Below, one piece after another: positions 56,053-64,000 of a stretch of 64,000 nt of DNA; position 1 is the first letter of the stretch; every line of letters begins with the position of its first letter. This stretch comes from a bacterium (GTDB lineage Bacteria > Bacteroidota > Bacteroidia > Flavobacteriales_D > Sanyastnellaceae), in NCBI GenBank assembly GCA_029979565.1, contig JAPOHG010000002.1, positions 62,001-126,000 of the forward strand, written 5' to 3'. The notes under the pieces were generated by a model. It made no database searches. It was not told the origin of the DNA and was given only the letters and a program-made list of their open reading frames with translations. The position numbers were made by a program, and so were the translations under genes.

Positions 56053-58455
56053 TCAGGGGAACCTGCGCACTTGCGGGCGAACATCAAAAGCGGCAGCTCC
56101 CCAGGGTTTAATGGCGAAGCCACCTGAAGGGACCGATTCCAATGTGCCGAGCAATGGGTGAAGAGGTTCTCCTGTCTCAACCGAAAGGTTGTACGGCTGT
56201 CCGGTTGTGTTGATCAGCACCCACGTGTTTTCGTCGAGGTAGCTACGGTGAATAGCGAGCAGACCATGTGCCAATTCAGAATAGGCTGTTTGGCCGTACA
56301 TCATGCTCATTCTTCTATTTCGAAGGGTTATCCAATTTTTGGTCCATTGGTGCATCCACTTTTCCTCGTCGGTCCATTCGTCAAAACGCATCATGCGGCG
56401 GTTATCAGGATCATTGCCTCCTACGTCTGCAATTTCATCGCCGTAATAGATGCAGGGAATGCCAGGGCTCGACATCAAAAAGGCCATGAGCCAGCTCATT
56501 TTTCGGTACCCAACGTTGCCCTGGTGTTCAATTTCACGGGTCCATCCAGCGAATTTGGTGTCTTCCGACGGATCGAGTGCCCCGTCAGCTAGGGATGTGA
56601 AACGGGGGCGGTCTTGGTTGCCCGTAATGTTGCCCATGAGGTGGTGGGCACCGTATGTGTCTAAGCTTTGGTTGGCCACCGCAATCAATGCCGACAAATT
56701 GGCTGTTTCAGCGGTAAAGGCCGCGACCAAGGCGTCGTAGAGGTTGAAATCAAACTGGGCATCCAACATGCCATTCGAGAGGTAGCTGCGAATCAACTCA
56801 GGAGCGCCGTATGTCTCGCCGATTTGGAACATAGGTTGCTGCTGCTTGCTGCGCACTTTTTGGGTTAGCGTTCTCCAGAACACCTCGGGGATGTGTTTGG
56901 TCGCATCGTGTCGGAAGCCGTCGATGTTGGTGTTTTCCACCCACCACACCGCGCTGTCGGTCATGGTTTGGTAGACCTCCGGTCGTTCCAAGTCCAACGT
57001 GGGCATGAAGGTGTCAAACCATGTGGTCAAGCGCTGTTCGTCCCACAATTGAGTATTCAACGAGCCATCGGGCAAGTACAGGTTGGTGACCCAATCGGGG
57101 TGTTCTTTGTAAACGGGATGTTCTTCGTGCACGTGGTTGGCAACGTAATCGACTAAAATGTTTTGGTCCCTTTCGTGAATGGCTTCGACCAAGGCATTGA
57201 ATTCTTCCATCGTTCCAAACCGGCGGTCGGTTCCGGTCGAAGCGATGGGCCAGTAGCCGTGGTAGCCACTGAATTTGCTCGTGACGTCCGTATTGGGGTC
57301 AGACCAGTAGCCCCAGGCACCGTCGGGGTTCGGGGTGATGGGGCTGACCCAGATGGTGTTGGCGCCGAGGTCCTGGATGTAATCCAGCGATGAAGCGATG
57401 CCGGCGAAATCTCCTCCGTAGTGGTTGGCTTCAGGTCGAATGCCGGGATCTTCGCATGCCCAGTCATTCGCGGTATCGCCATTTTTGAATCGATCAACCA
57501 TCAAGAAATACATAACCATGGCGTGCCAGTCGTGTCGGTTGAGCTGGCTCGTCTGGGTGATGGGTTCGCCTGCTTGCAGGGGGATGAGTTGGGACTGACT
57601 CTTGTTGGATTCGGTGGAAGTCCAAATGCGTACAAAGGATCGCTCTTGAGCGTATGCGGCTGCTGGGATGCCCAATGAAAACAACCCGGTCGAATCCGTT
57701 TGGCCGAACCCGTAGATTTCATTGTTCCACCATGCGTAGAAGTGTGCGTTGGGTGCAGTGCGTCCCAAGAAACCAGCGGCTTGCTGAACGTTCCCAGCGG
57801 GCACGCTTGGAATGTATTCCAGCTTCATCGGAAGTGGGGATTCGTCTGAACCCACTTGAAGCATGGAGTTGAATCCGCCAAATCCGTTGGGGACCCGGTT
57901 CAGATGAGAGGGGTCCGGTTGCTCCACACCATCAATGACCAATTGGTACAGGTGGGTTCCTTTATCGAGCATCAGTTCCACTCTGTGATAGCCTTGGCTT
58001 CCGTCCATTTCGATTGGGTTCGCTTGCCAATTGGTGAAACTTCCGATGACTTGAACTGACTCGTGTGCCTGGTAGTCGAGGAGCATGAGTTCAACCGGTT
58101 CTTTGGTGGTTTTGAAAACGGGGACTTCCGTGTGTCCACCTCCTGACCACAATTGGAGAAAGCCAAGCTGTCGGCGTGGTTGTTCGGTCAACTGGACCAC
58201 GCGATCTTCGCCCAGTTCGGAAATGGGCAGCAACGTGCCATTTTCCCATTTAACGGAGTCGATGACCGGGAGAATGCTGGCGAAGTCACTCAAATAGAGC
58301 GTGGTGGTATCCGCATTCATTTGAATGGGCGTCAAGGGTCTAGCGACTGATTGGGGCGAAGGCGCAGAAGTGCAGCCGAACCAAAGTGTGCCGACTAGCG
58401 CAGCAAAAAGCCATGCGGAGGCATGGCTTTTCAATGGGAGTTGGATTCGAGTCAT
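56053..58455 (-). CDS. GH13 alpha-amylase-family lipoprotein with N-terminal E-set/CBM-like domains
   Basis: LWFGCTSAPS lipobox; VQVIGSFTNWQANPIEMDGSQGYHRVELMLDKGTHLYQLVIDG (CBM48-like); GH13 motifs DYVANHVHEEHP, IDGFRHDATKHIPE, QIGETYG, MGNITGNQDRPRF. Confidence 0.93.
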   Translation of the reverse strand: MTRIQLPLKSHASAWLFAALVGTLWFGCTSAPSPQSVARPLTPIQMNADTTTLYLSDFASILPVIDSVKWENGTLLPISELGEDRVVQLTEQPRRQLGFLQLWSGGGHTEVPVFKTTKEPVELMLLDYQAHESVQVIGSFTNWQANPIEMDGSQGYHRVELMLDKGTHLYQLVIDGVEQPDPSHLNRVPNGFGGFNSMLQVGSDESPLPMKLEYIPSVPAGNVQQAAGFLGRTAPNAHFYAWWNNEIYGFGQTDSTGLFSLGIPAAAYAQERSFVRIWTSTESNKSQSQLIPLQAGEPITQTSQLNRHDWHAMVMYFLMVDRFKNGDTANDWACEDPGIRPEANHYGGDFAGIASSLDYIQDLGANTIWVSPITPNPDGAWGYWSDPNTDVTSKFSGYHGYWPIASTGTDRRFGTMEEFNALVEAIHERDQNILVDYVANHVHEEHPVYKEHPDWVTNLYLPDGSLNTQLWDEQRLTTWFDTFMPTLDLERPEVYQTMTDSAVWWVENTNIDGFRHDATKHIPEVFWRTLTQKVRSKQQQPMFQIGETYGAPELIRSYLSNGMLDAQFDFNLYDALVAAFTAETANLSALIAVANQSLDTYGAHHLMGNITGNQDRPRFTSLADGALDPSEDTKFAGWTREIEHQGNVGYRKMSWLMAFLMSSPGIPCIYYGDEIADVGGNDPDNRRMMRFDEWTDEEKWMHQWTKNWITLRNRRMSMMYGQTAYSELAHGLLAIHRSYLDENTWVLINTTGQPYNLSVETGEPLHPLLGTLESVPSGGFAIKPWGAAAFDVRPQVRRFP

Positions 58456-58470
58456 GTGGCGATGAAATGC

Positions 58471-59322
58471 TTATTCGCAATCGAGCAATGAGATGATTTC
58501 GAAAGGGGGTGGTCCGGGAGGGTAGGTAAATCCTTCACGGACGATGTAATACCAAATTTCGGACAAAGACTCTCCTTCGCTCAGGATTCCCGCAAACAGG
58601 TCCTCCGGAATCATGGTGGTTCTGAATTTTCCTTCTCCAATGGAGGTCAATTTCAATTCAGGGTACGCGTACACATCGGTTTCCGGGGCATATTCGTAAC
58701 TCGTGAAGGCGTCGACTTTGCCCAGTAAGTAGATGTAGCAATCGTCATCGCCCATGTTTTGCAATCCTTCGTAAAGGACCTCTTTGGTGTTGTCATAGGT
58801 AATGGTCAAGAAATCATCGGGCTCCCGCAATTCGGGGAACACGCAGATGCGCGCAGCACACAGTTTTGGAATGATGTCCACGTGCATGTCTTCCGATTTA
58901 GCCTCAAAGTTGAATCCATCGACGGGGTATCCGTTTTTAAGCTTGGCCAGGCACGAAATGCCGCGGGAGAACAGCTGTGGTCCGTCGACGCCGTAGTATT
59001 CCGTTGGAACAAAGGTCATGGAGTACAACTTGGGACCCACTTTGGTCATGACTTGGTGATCTGCGCTGTTGTCCCAATCGCCATTGCCGGCTGCAGGACC
59101 GGAGGGGTTCCAAGTCCAGAGGTAAACCGTCGTATCCGGGAAAGCGTCCAGAATGGCGGAGAGTCCGTTGTTTTGTATGCCATCTTCACTTTGGTTCATG
59201 TCGATGAACAACGTCAGCTCTGAATTGGCATCGGTCGGAGATGGAAGAACATACGCTTTTTGAGCATGGGCCGTTGCGTGCATGCAGGCAAAGGCGAGCA
59301 GGGAGAATAAGATCTTCTTCAT
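58471..59322 (-). CDS. Secreted hypothetical protein in SusCD locus (possible SusE/F-like glycan-binding)
   Basis: Signal peptide MKKILFSLLAFACMHATAHA; location between SusD-linked lipoprotein and GH13; TGATG coupling with upstream gene. Confidence 0.55.
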   Translation of the reverse strand: MKKILFSLLAFACMHATAHAQKAYVLPSPTDANSELTLFIDMNQSEDGIQNNGLSAILDAFPDTTVYLWTWNPSGPAAGNGDWDNSADHQVMTKVGPKLYSMTFVPTEYYGVDGPQLFSRGISCLAKLKNGYPVDGFNFEAKSEDMHVDIIPKLCAARICVFPELREPDDFLTITYDNTKEVLYEGLQNMGDDDCYIYLLGKVDAFTSYEYAPETDVYAYPELKLTSIGEGKFRTTMIPEDLFAGILSEGESLSEIWYYIVREGFTYPPGPPPFEIISLLDCE

Positions 59323-59822
59323 CAGTTCAGGCGATTGAATTCAAAGGTGTAAATGTTGGTGGCTGTTCCGCCGCAATCCCGTCGGTACTCGATGGCGAGT
59401 TGTTGGTCAAACTCGCGAACCATGCCGCCGAGGTTGTAAACCAAGGTATCAGTGGCTGAGAAGAGCTCAAGGTAGGTGGGATAAAGGTCATCATCGAAAC
59501 CCCACGTGCCGCCTTCGCCGAAATAATTCTTGCCCATCTCCAATGCAATGGAGTAGGTGCGGTCGGCGTTGAAGGTCAACTGGAGCGGCGTCACGGTACC
59601 GTCAATGTAGAAAGCGCTGAGGTCTCGGGTTTCCTTGACCGGGCTGTTCAAGTCCTGTTGGGTAAAGCTGTTGAGTTCCCAGGTGCCCGTCATCCCGGCA
59701 ACCTTGTCGAACGGCTCACCCAATTCGCCAGTGGATTCGGGCTTGCACGCATTGAAGGCCATGGCCACGACGGCCAATGTCAGCACGGAGCTCAATGCAG
59801 TGTATGTGGTGTTCTTGTTCAT
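59322..59822 (-). CDS. Lipocalin-like lipoprotein in SusCD locus
   Basis: AFNACKPE lipobox-like; GTWELNSFTQQDLNSPVKETRDL...LTFNADRTYSI...GTWGFDDD. Confidence 0.55.
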   Translation of the reverse strand: MNKNTTYTALSSVLTLAVVAMAFNACKPESTGELGEPFDKVAGMTGTWELNSFTQQDLNSPVKETRDLSAFYIDGTVTPLQLTFNADRTYSIALEMGKNYFGEGGTWGFDDDLYPTYLELFSATDTLVYNLGGMVREFDQQLAIEYRRDCGGTATNIYTFEFNRLN

Positions 59823-59834
59823 TCGGTAATTGGA

Positions 59835-61199
59835 TTAGAGGCAACCGCCTTCTTCGTTCAACTCAAAGCCTTGGACGGTGGACTCGGTATTGGAAAACTG
59901 CAAGGACATGCCCGGGCAATCCCATGCGGCATCGCGAATCGTGATGTCTTCGCCCATGGCGCCACGTCGCAGCAGCTGGTCGGTCCAGAGCCCTTCACAG
60001 GCGGTCTCTTTGCGGAATTCGTCGCGAGCAGCATCAATCACTTCTTGCGCAGTAGCCGATTCACTCAAGTCGTTGTTCCCAGCGCCAAAAGCGCGTGCAC
60101 GGATGGCATTGATGTCGGCAATGGCCGTGGCCAAATCCGTGTTCAATTCCCCATAGGCTTCCGCACGGATCAGGTGCATCAACGTCAAGTGTGCGAGCGG
60201 TACATTGAAGTATTCTTTTTCATTGAATCGGTTGATGAGCGCTCGTGTACCCGCCGTCAACCAGGCTGATCGTCCGTCACCGCCGCCCGAGAGGCTCATG
60301 AAGAAGGCGAAGTCTTCGCTGAAGGCCAATTGCGGACTGGGGTTGTTGTCCGAACGAAGGTTGTCGCGGAACCAAGAGCTGCGGAAGTCATTGGGCATGC
60401 TGACGATGCCGAACACCGTTTCGGTGTTGATGATATCGGTTTCAAAGCGATCGAGGTCTTCATCAAGCGTGTAGCGCCCGGAATTGATGACGTCGCTGGC
60501 GAAGTTCGCGGCTTCCGTGTAATTGCCCATGAGGAAGTGAACCTGGGCGAGGTAGGCACGAGCGGCGTCTTGTGTTGCGTAAACGCCGTTTTCCACCGGC
60601 AAGTAGTCGGCTGCGAAAGTCAAGTCTTCGACGATTTGAGTGTAGACGTCGCCGACGCTCGCACGTGGCAACGGATCCTGACTCGGTGCAATCCGCAAAG
60701 GCACGCCGGGATGGCTATTGTCTGCCGTATAGCCGTAGGGCCGGGCAAACATTTTGACGGCTCCCCAATGGCAGATGGCCCGAATGAACCGGGCTTCGGC
60801 CTCCAAGCGCGTTCGTTCGGCTTCGTCGAGGTTTTCGACAATGTCGAAATTCTTGATGACCACATTCGATCGGTAAATCGCGTAGTAGAAATCCGTGTAA
60901 ATGCCGCCATTGATGCCCGTGAAGAACGTCGTCTCGCGGTTGTAAACAGCCGTGAAATCCAAGCTGTTGTCGGGTTGCCCAAAATTGGGGCCGCGCAATT
61001 CATTGACAATCTGGACCCGTCCGCCGTAGAGGTTGGCGACGACATCGTAGTTGCTCACCAACAAGCGCTGGAGGTCTTCCGCGTCTTGGATGGCGTCTTC
61101 CGCAAGGATGACATCCCCGGGTTCAAATTCGAGCAAGTGGTCGCATGAGGTTAACCCAGCGGCCAATCCGGCAAAAAGAAGGAGGTGTTTGATGTTCAT
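59835..61199 (-). CDS. susD: RagB/SusD family outer-membrane lipoprotein
   Basis: LTSCDHLLEFEPGDVI lipobox; YRSNVVIKNFDIVENLDEAERTRLEAEARFIRAICHWGAVKMFARPYGY; HLIRAEAYGELN. Confidence 0.93.
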   Translation of the reverse strand: MNIKHLLLFAGLAAGLTSCDHLLEFEPGDVILAEDAIQDAEDLQRLLVSNYDVVANLYGGRVQIVNELRGPNFGQPDNSLDFTAVYNRETTFFTGINGGIYTDFYYAIYRSNVVIKNFDIVENLDEAERTRLEAEARFIRAICHWGAVKMFARPYGYTADNSHPGVPLRIAPSQDPLPRASVGDVYTQIVEDLTFAADYLPVENGVYATQDAARAYLAQVHFLMGNYTEAANFASDVINSGRYTLDEDLDRFETDIINTETVFGIVSMPNDFRSSWFRDNLRSDNNPSPQLAFSEDFAFFMSLSGGGDGRSAWLTAGTRALINRFNEKEYFNVPLAHLTLMHLIRAEAYGELNTDLATAIADINAIRARAFGAGNNDLSESATAQEVIDAARDEFRKETACEGLWTDQLLRRGAMGEDITIRDAAWDCPGMSLQFSNTESTVQGFELNEEGGCL

Positions 61200-61208
61200 G
61201 GTTGCCGA

Positions 61209-64000
61209 TTAGAAGTTGGTGGAAATGGAAAGGGTGAATGCGCGCTCTTGAGGCGGCGTCAGGTAGGTGACGTTCGGGCTCATGTTTCGATCCTGAGCGT
61301 TTTCAAAGTCACGAACGACCTCCGGATCCAAGCCTGGGAAGTTGGTGATGGTGAAGACGTTGGTCGCGTTCAGCGCGATTCGACAATTCTGCAAGCCGCT
61401 GTCTTTGCCGAGGGGCACGTTGTAGCCCAAGGTCACATTGCGTAGGCGTAAGTACGACGCATCGAAGATGAACAAGCTGGTGTTCCACCAAGGAAAGCCG
61501 GAAGGCAAGCTGTACGTGGTTTCATCCAATGTGAGACGTGGGTACGTGGCGATGTCGCCTGGTTGACGCCAGCGGTCCAGTTTTTCGTCGCGCATATTCC
61601 AACCGGTCACAACGCCCAATTGGCGCTTTGCGGAGGAGTCGAAGATCTTGGCTCCGACGCTGAAGGTTGCCAAGGCGCTCAAGTCCCAATTGCCGTAGCG
61701 GAAGGTATTGTTGATGCCGCCAATAAGGTCTGGCAAGCCATCACCGACGTACTTGCGGATGTCGTTGTTGTAGTCATACGTTTCGTTGCCTTCCAAGTCG
61801 AGGTAAACCGGGAGACCCGTTTCCGGATCTACATGGCTGTGTTCAACAAGGAAGAACGAGCCGACAGGACGGCCTACAATGACCCGGGAGTCATTGGTTC
61901 CGCCGCTCACGGCGTCTGGCGTGTAGTTTCCGATGTCCACCAACTCATTGTAGTTGCGTGCCACATTCAGGTCGGTGGTCCATTGGAACTTGCCAATGAG
62001 GTTGCGCGACTTGATGGAGAGTTCCACGCCGCGGTTCAAGATGGTGCCCACGTTGTCCCAGAAATTGGTGAAACCGGTGCTGGCCGGCGTGCTCACGTTC
62101 ATCAATACATCGGTGGAATACTTGTGATAGAACGCCAACTCGGTGGTGATTCGGTCGTCCAACAGCCCCGCTTCCACACTAGCATCTACCGTGCGGGACG
62201 TTTCCCAGCGCAGGGTTGGATTTTCCGGTTGGATGGGGAAGAGGATGGAGTCAGCAGCGTACGTAATACCGTTGTTCGCTGCTGAGTAGGTTCCGAAACG
62301 TGCGTAATCAGGTAGCGCCGCGTTCCCTGTGTAACCAATGCTCGATCGTACTTTCAAGAAGCTGACGCGCTTGCTGTTGAACCAATCTTCGTCGGATACG
62401 ACCCATCCGGCTGACAGCGATGGGAAGAAACCGTAACGGCTCTCGCGTCCGAAACGTGAACTGCCATCCACACGTGCCGTTGCTTGGAAGAAGTAGCGGT
62501 CTTTCAGCGTGTAATTTAAACGTCCGAAGTACGAAAGGAAGCTGTGTTGAGAGGGCAAGTTCACGGTCGTGTTGACGTTGGCCGCATCTTCGGACAAGGA
62601 GTCGTTTTCAAAGATGGGACCTTCTACTTGACCGTAGAAAAGGCTGTAGCCGTAGTTGTCGGTGCGTTGGAATTCACTGCCCACCAAGAAGTTGAACGCT
62701 TGTGTATCATCTAGCTCCCAGCGGTAGTCTGCAGTCGCACTGTAATTCCAGTTCAAGACGTAGTTCGCGTACCGATTGGCGCTGCCGAGTTCTGTTGTGA
62801 TGGACAGGGCACCGGGATTGAAGACGTCTTCGCGCAAGTGGAGGTAGTCAAATCCGCCGCTGACTTTCAAGTTCAAGTTGGCAACGGGCGAGTAGATCAA
62901 TTGCGCGTTGCTGATGGAACGGTCTTCCGTCGTTTTCCATTTCTTCAATTCGCGAACGGCAACGGGATTTTTCGTCCCGCCCCACTCATCGAACCACAAG
63001 AAGTACTCACCGGCTTCGTGCTCGATGTTGCCGTTGGCATCGTAGACATCCTCGTCGTAGCGGACAGGATAATAGGGAAGGGCATTGGACATGGCATCAC
63101 CTAAACCGCCTGACCACGCTGCATCGATGCGGTTGTTTTCGCCTCGGCTCAATGAGGAACTGAGGAGGACTTTCACTTTGTTCGAAGGACTCCAGTCGAG
63201 GTTGACTCGGCCGCTGGTGCGGTCGTAGCTGTTCCCGAGGAGGTAGCTCTGGTTGTTGTCCTTCGATACCCCTGCGTACAAGTTGTAGCGCTCGCCGCCT
63301 TGTCGAACGCCAAAATTCACTGCATTCTTGTTGCCAACGCCAATGGTCTGGTCCACCCAATCGGTGTTTGTTTCCATAGCCCGGAGGTAGGCTTCACGGC
63401 GGGTAGCGGGGTCATCGGCCGCAGAAGTCATGTTCGGCAACCAAACGTATCCAGTCCCGCCGTCGTTTTCCCATGCTTCCTGGCGCAGAGCCAAGTACGT
63501 CTCCGTATCCATCATGTTCGGACGGGTAGCAGCGGTGCCGATGCCAGCGCGTGTGCTGAATTCGAATGACGTTCCCTTCTTTCCGCGCTTGGTGGTGATG
63601 AGGATGACGCCGTTGGCGCCACGGGATCCGTAGATGCCCGTCGCTGCGGCATCCTTTAGAATTTCAACGGATTCGATATCATTTGGGTTGATGGCGGCGA
63701 GCGGGTTGTTGTTCAGAGCGCCGCTGTTACCACGCAAAAAGTACTCTTGGGTGATGGGGATGCCATCAACAACGTAGAGCGGGTCACCCGCAGCGGAAAC
63801 CGATGCCACTCCGCGAACACGGATGAGGGATGGTGCTCCGGCCACGCCGGATGATTGGCTTACTTGTACGCCTGCTGCTTGTCCTTGGAGGGCCGCTTCA
63901 AACGATGGGGTCTGGACCCCAGTGATTTGCTTCGAAGTGACTTTGACGATGCTGCCGGTGACCTCCTTTTTCCGTTGAACGCCATAGCCCACTACGACGA
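61209..64000 (-). CDS. susC: SusC/RagA family TonB-linked outer-membrane protein (5' end beyond window)
   Basis: Open to the window end (VVVGYGVQRKKEVTGSIVKV); ALQGQAAGVQVSQSSGVAGAPSLIRVRGVASVSAAGDPLYVVDGIPI, NDIESVEILKDAAATGIYGSRGANGVILITTKRGK. Confidence 0.95.
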   Translation of the reverse strand, partial: VVVGYGVQRKKEVTGSIVKVTSKQITGVQTPSFEAALQGQAAGVQVSQSSGVAGAPSLIRVRGVASVSAAGDPLYVVDGIPITQEYFLRGNSGALNNNPLAAINPNDIESVEILKDAAATGIYGSRGANGVILITTKRGKKGTSFEFSTRAGIGTAATRPNMMDTETYLALRQEAWENDGGTGYVWLPNMTSAADDPATRREAYLRAMETNTDWVDQTIGVGNKNAVNFGVRQGGERYNLYAGVSKDNNQSYLLGNSYDRTSGRVNLDWSPSNKVKVLLSSSLSRGENNRIDAAWSGGLGDAMSNALPYYPVRYDEDVYDANGNIEHEAGEYFLWFDEWGGTKNPVAVRELKKWKTTEDRSISNAQLIYSPVANLNLKVSGGFDYLHLREDVFNPGALSITTELGSANRYANYVLNWNYSATADYRWELDDTQAFNFLVGSEFQRTDNYGYSLFYGQVEGPIFENDSLSEDAANVNTTVNLPSQHSFLSYFGRLNYTLKDRYFFQATARVDGSSRFGRESRYGFFPSLSAGWVVSDEDWFNSKRVSFLKVRSSIGYTGNAALPDYARFGTYSAANNGITYAADSILFPIQPENPTLRWETSRTVDASVEAGLLDDRITTELAFYHKYSTDVLMNVSTPASTGFTNFWDNVGTILNRGVELSIKSRNLIGKFQWTTDLNVARNYNELVDIGNYTPDAVSGGTNDSRVIVGRPVGSFFLVEHSHVDPETGLPVYLDLEGNETYDYNNDIRKYVGDGLPDLIGGINNTFRYGNWDLSALATFSVGAKIFDSSAKRQLGVVTGWNMRDEKLDRWRQPGDIATYPRLTLDETTYSLPSGFPWWNTSLFIFDASYLRLRNVTLGYNVPLGKDSGLQNCRIALNATNVFTITNFPGLDPEVVRDFENAQDRNMSPNVTYLTPPQERAFTLSISTNF

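Noticed and set aside
1-64000. Search by eye for transposases, integrases, toxin-antitoxin pairs, restriction-modification, retrons or phage genes
   Set aside because: None of the substantial ORFs shows such motifs; the window looks like core chromosome plus a PUL.

Overview
This 64 kb window is a contiguous, gene-dense chromosomal segment of a Bacteroidota (Flavobacteriales-like) bacterium. That assignment rests on several sequence features: T9SS C-terminal sorting domains, PorT- and PorE-like proteins, SusC/SusD, a DUF3276 PUR protein, DUF5683, DUF4199, and a -7 element of the TAnnTTTG type. I support about 54 protein-coding genes. Most are housekeeping: gltA, fabI, thrABC, nth, dnaA, gcvT, lepB, parAB, lgt, mtaB, msrB and rho. 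The rest are surface or secretion proteins, plus the start of a SusC/SusD alpha-glucan-type polysaccharide utilisation locus that runs off the right edge. The first CDS (Cys/Asp-rich repeat protein) and the last (SusC) are cut by the window edges. I found no tRNA, rRNA, CRISPR array, transposase, integrase or phage gene. No single locus is clearly a new defence or mobile system. The points most worth a second look are: (i) a structured leader between fabI and thrA with a SAM-riboswitch-like CGGCAACC core; (ii) a bacterial homologue of the queuosine-tRNA mannosyltransferase family (DUF3524/GTDC1); (iii) Rho with a long, repeat-built Arg/Asn/Asp-rich disordered insertion; (iv) an ECF sigma / membrane protein / Spy-like triad; (v) an orphan ATP-grasp protein; (vi) dnaA and parAB within 10 kb of each other, with an AT-rich intergenic region; (vii) a 50-aa-period Cys/Asp repeat array. 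All family calls come from reading the protein sequences by eye; no database search was run.
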